Assembly: GCA_028281705.1 (NCBI GenBank)
Contig: JANQJH010000130.1
Coordinates: forward strand, 1-33,273
DNA length: 33,273 bases
Reading direction: 5' to 3'
Source: Verrucomicrobiales bacterium
Lineage (GTDB): Bacteria; Verrucomicrobiota; Verrucomicrobiia; Verrucomicrobiales; DEV007
Part shown: one piece after another, positions 8,952 to 15,900 of the stretch
Layout of the letters: every line of letters begins with the position of its first letter
Position numbering within the stretch: position 1 is the first letter of the stretch
Position numbers and translations under genes: made by a program
The notes under the pieces: model-generated
Databases searched by the model: none
What the model saw: the letters and a program-made list of their open reading frames with translations, nothing else
What the model was told of the DNA's origin: nothing

Positions 8952-9434
8952 TTAGCGGGTGCGGGCTTCCCAGGAGACTACTTTGTCATTGAGGAACTCG
9001 ACGGAGCCGACATCGACGGGGACATAGGATGTGGTCACGGAGGGGTGAAATCCGTAGTAGGGATAGCTGTAGTACGGTCCGCGATAGTGCCTGTAATAGG
9101 GATCGAGACCATAGCCATAGCCCAGGGAGAAACCGACGCGGGAATAGGGGCGGTGGGTCTTGTAGTGCCACGTCTCATAGGGAACGCCGTTCTTGCTGCC
9201 GTTGCGAATATCGTCCGGCCTTCCCCAGGCGAGGAAAACCGCCTCCTTAGCCAGGCCCTCGCGAATGCGGCCGGAGTTGACGAGTTGCCGGTCTTCTGCG
9301 GAGAGCTTCTGATAGATCTGCGGATTGGCCTCGACGCGTTTCTGGCGAAGTGTGGCCGACGTGGCGCAGCTCGAGAGGCAGATGGCCAGGACTGGGAGCA
9401 GACCGGGATCTAGGAGGCGGTGGAGGATCTTCAT
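8952..9434 (-). CDS. Tyrosine-rich lipoprotein, function unknown
   Basis: 160 residues from the ATG at 9434. This start gives a lipoprotein signal peptide ending in the lipobox LSSC with Cys23 as the lipidated residue. A longer frame to 9542 would add 36 residues without signal character. The mature protein starts with a helical, charged segment (~30-60). It continues with GLAKEAVFLAWGRPDDI, which resembles the small SmpA/BamE-like lipoprotein fold in which a 'G...eAV..aWG.P' element is common. Residues ~105-132 form a Gly/Tyr-rich low-complexity stretch. The C-terminus carries FLNDKVVSWEA, also typical of that fold. I infer a membrane-anchored envelope protein; a link to outer-membrane assembly would be speculation. 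It is divergent from moaA. Confidence 0.75.
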   Translation of the reverse strand: MKILHRLLDPGLLPVLAICLSSCATSATLRQKRVEANPQIYQKLSAEDRQLVNSGRIREGLAKEAVFLAWGRPDDIRNGSKNGVPYETWHYKTHRPYSRVGFSLGYGYGLDPYYRHYRGPYYSYPYYGFHPSVTTSYVPVDVGSVEFLNDKVVSWEARTR

Positions 9435-9580
9435 ACCACGGGAGATTAGCGGTAATCGGAGACGCAGGCAACCAACCGCCGCGCCTCGATCCGGTCTTGG
9501 GCTCGGCTGGGGGAGAACAAACGAACAAACCACGCTCGCCACTTGTCTTTTCCGCGGCGTGCGGACAAATTACGGTTCTC

Positions 9581-10591
9581 ATGGAAGACGCCTACGGTCA
9601 TCAAATCGCTTATCTTCGGGTCTCGATCACGGATCGGTGCAATGAACGATGCCACTACTGCATGCCCGATGAGGTGCAGGAATGGCTCCCGCGCGAAGGC
9701 ATCCTCAGCTACGAGGAGATTCTTCGAGTGATCCGGGTGGGCGCTGGACTGGGGATCCGCAAGGTGCGCATCACCGGTGGCGAACCGCTGACGCGGCGCG
9801 ATGTCCTCACTTTTTTCCGGGAACTGCAATCGATTGAGGGGATCGAAGACATCGGGGTGTCGACCAATGGCACGCTATTGGCCTCCGAACCGGAAGGCGA
9901 GGGAATTAGCATGGCGCAACATTTGGTGGATGCCGGGGTGCGGACGGCCAACATCTCCTTGGACACGCTGGACCGGGAAATTTATCACCGGACGACGGGG
10001 CGAGATTACTTCGATCGCGTGTTGCGAGGGATTGAGGCGTCGCGGGCTGCGGGATTCGAGAAGATCAAGCTGAACACGGTGCTGATGAAAGAGAGCAGTG
10101 AGGATCAGTTGGTGCCCATGGTGCGTTTTGCCAAGGAGCGCGACCTCTTGCTGCGTTTCATCGAACTCATGCCGGTGAGCACCCAAGACGTTTTGCACGA
10201 AGATCGTTTCCTCGCAGCCAACACCGCTCGGCGGATCCTCGAAGAGAGCTTGGGGCCGGCCAAGCCGAGGCCCGACTTCAAGACGAATGGACCGGCGAGT
10301 TACTACGAGTTTCCCTCCATGGACGGGCAACTCGTGGGCTTCATCGGTGCGATGACCAATCTGCACTTTTGTGAGACTTGTAACAAACTGCGCCTGACCT
10401 GTGACGGCAAGCTCCGTCCCTGTCTGGGCAGCTACCTGGAATTCGATCTCAAGGAGGTGTTGCGTCGTCCCGGTGTTTCGGATGCGGAGATCGCGCATTT
10501 TTTCAAACACGTCGTGGATCGGAAACCCAAGGAGCACGATTTTCGCAATGACTACGCGCCCAACCGCAAGATGATTGCCATCGGCGGTTGA
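9581..10591 (+). CDS. moaA: GTP 3',8-cyclase (molybdenum cofactor biosynthesis)
   Basis: 336 residues from the ATG at 9581, the usual MoaA length; the frame stays open upstream but that part is not MoaA-like. MoaA is a radical-SAM enzyme that, with MoaC, converts GTP to cyclic pyranopterin monophosphate. The N-terminal [4Fe-4S] motif is C20-x3-C24-x2-C27 (CNERCHYC), preceded by YLRVSITDR. The SAM-binding GGEP motif appears in VRITGGEPLTRRD. The second cluster uses C264, C267 and C281 (FCETCNKLR...RPC), and the C-terminus ends in the conserved double glycine (IAIGG) needed for activity. No other moa or mob gene is present, so the remaining pathway genes are elsewhere. It marks the right edge of the conserved left block; accessory DNA follows. 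Confidence 0.97.
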   Translation: MEDAYGHQIAYLRVSITDRCNERCHYCMPDEVQEWLPREGILSYEEILRVIRVGAGLGIRKVRITGGEPLTRRDVLTFFRELQSIEGIEDIGVSTNGTLLASEPEGEGISMAQHLVDAGVRTANISLDTLDREIYHRTTGRDYFDRVLRGIEASRAAGFEKIKLNTVLMKESSEDQLVPMVRFAKERDLLLRFIELMPVSTQDVLHEDRFLAANTARRILEESLGPAKPRPDFKTNGPASYYEFPSMDGQLVGFIGAMTNLHFCETCNKLRLTCDGKLRPCLGSYLEFDLKEVLRRPGVSDAEIAHFFKHVVDRKPKEHDFRNDYAPNRKMIAIGG

Positions 10592-10675
10592 GGCGGATGC
10601 GAGAGTCGGCTCACGCAAAGTCGCCAAGGCGCGAAGAACGATTTCTTGACTCGCAACGAACGTGAGCCCGGTGGT

Positions 10676-10693
10676 GCGGACACTCCTTTCCGC
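10676..10693. repeat. Small dispersed palindrome, family C copy 1
   Basis: gcggacactcctttccgc is an imperfect palindrome. It matches the reverse complement of the perfect palindrome at 30166-30183 at 17 of 18 positions. Two such matches about 19 kb apart in non-coding DNA suggest a REP-like element family. Confidence 0.55.
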
Positions 10694-10812
10694 CGATGCG
10701 CCTTTGCCTAACCTAACGGAGTCTATCTTCTAGATTGTGGCGCGGACAAAGGTACTGAATCTTGAGGCATTACATCTCGTAGCCAATCTCTGGCGTTCTC
10801 GTGCCCATCACG

Positions 10813-10916
10813 TGACACAACACGCGGTAAGGTGACGTGGACGCCCGGCTGGGAGGGACCCTCCGGGAGGGACAGAGGCGATGAGGCGGTCACTTTGTCG
10901 TACCGCCGTTGTGTCA
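10813..10916. repeat. Imperfect inverted-repeat element (~104 bp)
   Basis: The ends begin tgacacaac (10813-10821) and finish gttgtgtca (10908-10916), perfect 9-bp inverted repeats. With gaps, the similarity extends inward to about 24-28 bp (cgcggta...gtgac against its complement). The centre holds a GC-rich hairpin, ggaggg-a-ccctcc (10852-10864). It looks like a small foldback element without coding capacity. No target-site duplication was identified. Confidence 0.4.
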
Positions 10917-10983
10917 TGTTTATGACGCAGGAGGCGTGACAGCGCGCCGGTGGGAGGTTGGCAGGGGTTGGAGATCAGCGGAA

Positions 10984-11105
10984 GTGCCAGGGATGAGTCC
11001 GCTCCCGATGAAAGCGAAGCGGGGAGTGGGCGCATGCCTGGCGCGGACGGTGCGGGGTTGGGGGTGGTTGGCGCGGAGCTTCTGCAGGGGCCGAGCGTTA
11101 GCGAG
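10984..11105. repeat. Cassette-associated repeat, copy 1
   Basis: This copy ends 14 bases from the stop codon of the PEP-CTERM gene. From about 11037 it is nearly identical to copies 2 and 3 through the G-rich core (ggggttgggggtggttgg at 11054-11071) to gcgttagcgag. The distal part is diverged but alignable, beginning gtgccagg and containing ctcccgatg. Two nested stems can be drawn: gccagg (10986-10991) with cctggc (11037-11042), and ctccc with gggag inside. The preserved pairing despite changed sequence suggests a structured element. Confidence 0.7.
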
Positions 11106-11119
11106 AGTGATTTTCTAAT

Positions 11120-11875
11120 CTAATACCCCGTCCCCATTTCTTCGTCCTCGTCCCCATTTCTTCGTCCTGCGCTGCGGCATCTACGCCCCATGTCCTCTGC
11201 TCCGGACAGTCGAGGGTTAAGTTTTACTTTCCTGCGGAGAGCCAGTCCAACAATAGACCCTAAGACTATCAGAGCTTCCGTATGGGGCTCGGGTATAACA
11301 GTGAACCTTACGTCAGCAGGAGCGCCATCAAGTGCCAGTATGCCCTCATCGGTATGCGTTGTATAGGATGCAATATCTATTGATGGCCAAATTGGAAGCT
11401 GGCCGGGACCAGAAATCGGCCCAAGAGAACTCTGCCGATCCCAAGCGGCCAAAGATGCACCGTCATTTGGCACCCAATCTCCTTCCTCGTTTTCTACCCA
11501 CCCAGGCTGGAATGGCCCGGCTAAGGCTCCTACTATGCTGGGGCGGCGCCCGAAGAAAGCCCTAGCCCCACTCAGAGGACTTTCATAAATCAAGGTGTGT
11601 GTCTCACTAATAATTTCTAAATCCCCAAGGCCATCTATCTCTATTGAGGCCGTCAAGTTTGGCAATCCTGTCAAATATCCAGACGCCGACACTCTCTGCC
11701 AATCATCGGTATCGGCGGTTGCTACGATTCGAAAATCTGAAGGCCCAAATGCTTGTCCGGCTAAACTCCCGCTACCACGAGACTCGAACACAAACATTAG
11801 ATTGGCTCCCTGTCCCGCAACGGCTGTCACCCAAAGAAATGCTAGGTAAAGTCCAAGTTGCTTGAAATTTTTCAT
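11120..11875 (-). CDS. PEP-CTERM sorting-domain exported protein
   Basis: 251 residues. It has a signal peptide (residues ~1-23, KNFKQLGLYLAFLWVTAVAGQGA), then a mostly beta-type body of unknown function. The C-terminal sorting signal is VIPEPHTEALIVLGSIVGLALRRK: the PEP motif, a hydrophobic helix, then basic residues. Such proteins are cut at the signal by exosortase and delivered to the cell surface or extracellular matrix. Unusually, about 35 further residues follow the basic cluster, ending in an acidic tail (GDEDEEMG) encoded by a 20-bp tandem duplication (11129-11168). The usual PEP-CTERM ends close to the basic cluster. A good sigma70-like promoter lies upstream, so the gene probably has its own transcript. 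By eye the DNA is less GC-rich than the flanking housekeeping genes. It is the last unit of the repeat-separated array. Confidence 0.8.
   Translation of the reverse strand: MKNFKQLGLYLAFLWVTAVAGQGANLMFVFESRGSGSLAGQAFGPSDFRIVATADTDDWQRVSASGYLTGLPNLTASIEIDGLGDLEIISETHTLIYESPLSGARAFFGRRPSIVGALAGPFQPGWVENEEGDWVPNDGASLAAWDRQSSLGPISGPGQLPIWPSIDIASYTTHTDEGILALDGAPADVRFTVIPEPHTEALIVLGSIVGLALRRKVKLNPRLSGAEDMGRRCRSAGRRNGDEDEEMGTGY
11129..11168. repeat. 20-bp tandem duplication at the 3' end of the PEP-CTERM gene
   Basis: Two exact copies of cgtccccatttcttcgtcct lie side by side (11129-11148 and 11149-11168). The unit is not a multiple of three, so it shifts the reading frame between copies. It forms the acidic tail and sets the stop position of the preceding gene. 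Confidence 0.85.
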
Positions 11876-11914
11876 CTCTGTTATGACTTGTTAGTCTCGT
11901 TTAAAGGGCTTGCA

Positions 11915-11943
11915 AGTATAAGTTGCCGCATGATGCCTAACAA
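11915..11943 (-). promoter_or_regulatory. Sigma70-like promoter for the PEP-CTERM gene
   Basis: On the minus strand TTGTTA (11943-11938) and TATACT (11920-11915) are separated by exactly 17 bases, matching the -35 and -10 consensus at 4/6 and 5/6. The ATG lies 39 bases downstream of the -10 box. The -35 box falls in the short inverted sequence that joins repeat copy 2 to this gene. Confidence 0.6.
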
Positions 11944-11961
11944 GAGAACTTGCTGTTAGAC
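11935..11961. repeat. Short inverted repeat with integron-core-like ends
   Basis: GCCTAAC and GTTAGAC face each other across 13 bases, with CTAACA/TGTTAG pairing perfectly. The two ends fit the RYYYAAC and GTTRRRY core-site consensus of integron attC sites, but the interval is too short and lacks the inner L boxes. It sits exactly where repeat copy 2 begins. Confidence 0.45.
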
Positions 11962-12059
11962 CATTCCCGAGCCTGCGAGGGACGGGAGGCACCTGGCACG
12001 GACGGTGCGGGGTTGGGGGTGGTTGGCGCGGAGCTTCTGTAGGGGCCGAGCGGAGCGAG
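11955..12059. repeat. Cassette-associated repeat, copy 2
   Basis: About 105 bp, differing from copy 3 at only a few positions (roughly 96% by eye). It begins gttagacc and ends gagcggagcgag, 11 bases beyond the stop codon of the Sel1-repeat gene. It lacks the outer gtgccagg arm present in copies 1 and 3, where it is joined to other sequence. The G-rich core lies at 12009-12026. Confidence 0.85.
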
Positions 12060-12070
12060 GGTGGTATCAA

Positions 12071-12409
12071 TTAACTATCTGCAACCAAGTTTTCCAAGCA
12101 CTCACTAGCATACGTATGTCCCATATCCGAACCCATTCTGTAGTAATGTAGCGCCTTCTCTCTAGATGAACCCGAATAGTTTGCGTTCGAGTACAGATGC
12201 CCCAATAGAGTCGCTGCCCATACGTGATTCTCAGCAAGAGCCTTTTCGGCCCATTCTTTAGCTGATTCATACCCCAGCAACAGCGGCCTTGGTGAAGACG
12301 CATACGTATAACAGAGTGTAGCTAATTCATACATAGCATCCTTGTTGCCACTACTAGCCGCAGAAACAATATCCGAGTACTTCTCCAAAAGATCTACAGT
12401 TTTAGCCAT
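12071..12409 (-). CDS. Sel1-repeat protein, candidate orphan immunity protein
   Basis: 112 residues from the ATG at 12409; a GTG at 12430 would add seven residues. The body shows about two Sel1-like helical repeats: ESAKEWAEKALAENHVWAATLLGHLYSN, then SSREKALHYYRMGSDMGHTYASECLENL, with A-x2-W/Y..A..G-x-A spacing. No signal peptide is visible, so it is probably cytoplasmic. The ATG overlaps by eight bases (ATGGCTAA) the stop of an upstream open frame that looks like the tail of a lost toxin domain. That overlap favours 12409 and suggests the gene was once translationally coupled to a toxin tip. Sel1-repeat proteins are known among immunity proteins of polymorphic toxin systems. A 60-base stretch in the gene (12301-12360) is ~42% G+C, well below the ~60% of neighbouring core genes. 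The immunity role is inference. Confidence 0.72.
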   Translation of the reverse strand: MAKTVDLLEKYSDIVSAASSGNKDAMYELATLCYTYASSPRPLLLGYESAKEWAEKALAENHVWAATLLGHLYSNANYSGSSREKALHYYRMGSDMGHTYASECLENLVADS

Positions 12410-12560
12410 ATGGATAAGGGTGTTGAACACTTAAAGGAATTAAATGTCTCCTCACAGCTTCCAGCTCTCGCCTCGTCTGTGGATTCTTGATGTGTTTAAG
12501 AGCTTCATTCACATTACGCAAATCATTATGGGGTTTGGAGAGCAGTGGGCGTGCCAGGTG
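12402..12560 (-). pseudogene. Start-less remnant of a toxin-tip coding sequence
   Basis: On the minus strand an open frame of 52 codons runs from the edge of repeat copy 3 to a TAA at 12404-12402. Its translation has a protein-like helical, charged pattern, including HNDLRNVNEALKHIKN and TRRELEAVRRHLIP. There is no ATG in frame, and an in-frame stop lies just inside the repeat (12563-12561). The frame ends by overlapping the start of the Sel1 gene by eight bases. The best explanation is the 3' end of an RHS toxin tip displaced with its immunity gene, cut off by recombination at the repeat. I do not recognise the toxin family. A short independent peptide starting at an internal GTG is a weaker alternative. 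Confidence 0.5.
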
Positions 12561-12665
12561 TTAGACCGTTCCCGAGCTTGCGAGGGACGGGAGGCACCTG
12601 GCACGGACGGTGCGGGGTTGGGGGTGGTTGGCGCGGAGCTTCTGTAGGGGCTGAGCGTTAGCGAG
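12551..12665. repeat. Cassette-associated repeat, copy 3
   Basis: About 115 bp, lying four bases beyond the stop of the 82-residue immunity candidate. A perfect 10-bp inverted pair, gtgccaggtg (12551-12560) and cacctggcac (12595-12604), encloses a second imperfect stem (ttcccg...cgggag). The right part is the G-rich core (12614-12631), then gagcttctgtaggggctgagcg and gcgttagcgag. It is near-identical to copy 2 over ~105 bp and shares the outer arms with copy 1. Confidence 0.85.
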
Positions 12666-12669
12666 CAAT

Positions 12670-12918
12670 CTAACAGGCTTCTGCTTCGAGAAGATATTCA
12701 AACCTTCCTTCCGGAAGCCTATCTCCAAGCAAGTGCTTTGTTTTGGTAAGTGCGCTGTTAGTAATCGGATAGCAATCATACATTGGATGGCTCTGATCAT
12801 AATCCAACCATAGCCGGATCGACTCAAACTCTTCGTTTGTTAGATAAACGCTATCCACAAAATCTTCGCTGTCCCTCTCAAAGATCGTGATCAAGCGCCG
12901 AACTTTGTGCTCTTTCAA
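12670..12918 (-). CDS. Small acidic protein, candidate immunity to the RHS rRNase
   Basis: 82 residues starting at a TTG (12918) that overlaps the TGA of the RHS toxin gene (TTGA). A strong Shine-Dalgarno, AAGGAGG, lies eight bases upstream inside the toxin codons and decides this start. The protein has no signal peptide and is acidic (17 Asp/Glu against 10 Lys/Arg), as expected for a partner of a basic RNase domain. Visible elements are ITIFERDSEDFVDSVYL, HPMYDCYPI and FEYLLEAEA, a pattern I associate with small proteins beside polymorphic toxins. It is close in length to the colicin E3 immunity protein (84-85 residues), but I see no sequence match to it. Position, coupling and charge make immunity the best guess. 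The first repeat copy follows almost at once, so transcription may stop there. Confidence 0.75.
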   Translation of the reverse strand: MKEHKVRRLITIFERDSEDFVDSVYLTNEEFESIRLWLDYDQSHPMYDCYPITNSALTKTKHLLGDRLPEGRFEYLLEAEAC

Positions 12919-15900
12919 GGATCTACCCTCCTTGTCGGATCTGCAGGCTTTAGTTGGTCTCCCGTTGTAGAATCGAATTCGCCAAGATGTCGTCCACGTT
13001 TATTGAATTTTTCCACAGTCCCGTGCTGGCTATCCCATTCGTAAATATTACCATCTTTGTCCTTCCATCTTTTCCGTAATCCGCCGCCTCCTTGAACAGT
13101 CGTCTTCCGCTTGGCTATTTTGAGCTTTGGAAACGCTGACGGCACTTTTGGAGGAGGCGTATAACTTGCATGAATTTGATTTCTGTTATAGATATTCTTT
13201 ACGCCGGGAATGCGCCGCAGCATCCTATCAACGGCAATGCCTGTCGCTAACGACTTCAACGCCCCTCCATAGCTACCCTTCATCGCATCAACGACCGCAT
13301 CCCTGGCGCCAACACTCTCAGCGTGCTCAAGTCGTGCGATGAGTTTCGCCGTCGATGTGTCGGAATCATTCAGATCGAGTTCAACTGCCGCAACTTCGCG
13401 ACCAGTTACCTTCGCGATATCCCTGGCGGTTTTTCCTAGCTTGTTGATTCTCTCGGTATAGGCGTTCCTTTGCCTTTCATAAACACCTGCCAATCTGTCC
13501 AATCCGGCTGCTCGTTCCTTGTCGGAGATTCCAGTCATCGCATTGATGTCAGCAACCTGCTTCTTGTAAGCATTGTCCAGCCTGTCTCGCATTCCTTCCA
13601 GTTGACTCTTGGTCTCCAACCCCAAGGGATCCCAAAATGTCCACGGGTTCTGCCTCACATAAGTGTAAACGTTGGGACCATCAACAAATCCCGCTGGATC
13701 ACGTTGCAAGTAGATCCCGAGATTAAGAAAGCGTAAGCGGAAATGATCATTGACCAAACGCAGGTCACCTGACTCCTCTTTGGTGTTGGTCCGGTGAGGA
13801 TCGCTATCAATGCCCGAGGTGTCGGCCGCGAGGTGTTCGCCGTGGGATTGATAGGCCGTCTGCCAGGTGGTGGAGGCGTAATCGTCGCTCTTGGTCGTGA
13901 CGTCGCCCCGGCTGTTGTAGTGATAGTAGGAAGGATTGGGGCTGCCGCCGCTGCCTCGCATGGAAAAGAGGATGCCGCCGATGCCACCGCCGAAGTCGGA
14001 GCCACGGATGTAGTGCGCCTGGTGGTCGCCGCTCGCTGTGTATTCCTGGACGCCGAGCCCGCCACTAAAACTGACGGTGGTTTCATAGAAGGTCGTATTC
14101 CCCGGCGTGGTGCTGCGCTCATCCCGAAAGACGCGGCGCGTGCGGTAGTCGTACTGGAACTCATAATGCCGCTGACCAGGGAGCGTGGTGCCGTCCGGGA
14201 CGACATAGTTGTTCGGCAGGGTGGCCTTGGTTAGGCGGTTTTCGTGATCATAATAATACCAGAGCGTCTTTCCTCCCTCGGTTCGGGTCACGAGATTGCC
14301 CTTGTCGTCGTAATTCAACGTGGAGATGAGGCTACTATCCTTCTTTACCTGGTAGAGCTGGTTGCTGTTTCGATTGTTCCCGCCCCCCGTCGCTCCATAG
14401 ATATAATCCCACGTGCCCGTGTCCGCGGGACCGCTACCGGAGACCACCTTCTGCGTCCGATTGTGGGCATCATCATACGTGAACGTCGTGGTTTGCGTGT
14501 TTCCACTGCGCAGAACAGCCTCGCTCGTCAGCCGGTAGATGTGATCGTAGGAGAGCGTAAGGGTCCGGTTGGGTACACTGCTCCCGTGGGTTTCGACAAT
14601 CTGGCGCACGTTGCCCATCTGATCGTATTGCTGACTGTAGACCGCTAGATCGGTGCCATTCGACTTCTGGGTCGTCAGCGTGACCAGCCGATTCCGGGCA
14701 TCGTGGTCGCGGATTTCCTCGACGGTATTGGGATAGGTGCGCTCATGCAGGTTGCCCACCCGATCGTAGCCGAAGATCACCTGTCTTCCAGTCCCCTCGG
14801 TGCAGCTCTCCAGGCGATTGAGGGCGTCGTAGACACTTGTCAGGGTTCGCCCATAGGTGCCTCCGTAGGTCACGCCGGTGCGGTTCCCGACCTTGTCATA
14901 GTCATAGTCGTGGGTCACATCCGCAGAGGTCTCCGTTTTGACCCGGTTCAGAGCGTCATGTGTGTAGTAGGCGGATCTGAGGGCATCGACGTCACTGGGG
15001 CTGTTGGTCTCGCCGATTTCGACCGCCTGAATGTTCCCGACCTTGTCATAGTCATAGTGGCGGTTGTCGGCTTCGCTACCGTGGTAGGTGACGGTCTTGA
15101 GACGATGTTGATCATCGTGGGCGTAGCTCGTCCGCTGGAGAACGGAACCAGTGCCGGAGAGGACCTGGCGCTCCACGAGATTGAGCGCATCGTAGACGAA
15201 TTTGGTGCGCTCCTTGCGGGTGTCGTTGGGATCGAAACACGTCAACGTGGTGCGATTGAATCCATCAAAAGTAAAGGTAGTGACCTGGCCCTTGCCGTCG
15301 GTCACCTGCTTGAGATTGCCTGCCTTGTCATAGAGGTGGTTCACGGTGATGGCGCTGGCGTGATTCGGATCAGATTGATTGCTCGTCGGATTGGTCGTGG
15401 TGGCGACCAAACGATTGGCAACGTCGTAGGTATTGTGCGTGATGTTCCCTTCGCCATCGGTGACTTTGACGGGGTTTCCGTTGTCATCATACTCCGTGAT
15501 CGTTTGAGATGTCGACGCCGTACCTCCATAAACGGCAACCGAGGGCGAGGTGACATGAGTCGGTCGATTGGCCGCATCATAGGACGTCACGGTGCTGTAG
15601 TCCGCAGCGTTGGCTGCCGCGGTGACGCTCACGGTGCCGGTAACGACGGGATCATTGAGCCCGCGCCGATCGATCACCTGGACGACGTTGCCCGCCTCAT
15701 CGTAAACCGTGAGTGTCGCTGGGTGATAAGTCGTGCCGGTGACGGCATCAGTGACGGCGGCCCCGATCTCAGCCGTTCGCCAGTCCCGCTTGTCGTAGAC
15801 ATACAAGGTGACATTCCCCTCGGGATCAGTCACGGAGACGACATTTCCATTCTTATCGTAGGCTGTCACTGTGGTGGGCGATCCCGTGCCATCGGCGTCC

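Larger units (their letters stand above)
10592..10983. other. Non-coding gap with palindromic elements
   Basis: No convincing gene. It contains a word resembling the dispersed 'cacgcaaag...cgcgaag' sequences of many bacterial intergenic regions (about 10614-10637), a near-perfect 18-bp palindrome at 10676-10693, and an imperfect inverted-repeat structure at 10813-10916. Short frames here have no family resemblance. The gap separates moaA from the cassette-like repeat array. Confidence 0.5.

Noticed and set aside
10984..12665. A classical integron with attC sites
   Set aside because: There is no integrase gene in the window, and the repeats lack paired R/L boxes in attC order; only isolated core-like heptamers are found. 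Kept as a cassette-like array instead.
10984..12665. CRISPR array
   Set aside because: Only three copies, each over 100 bp and separated by whole genes, not short repeats with uniform spacers; no cas genes.
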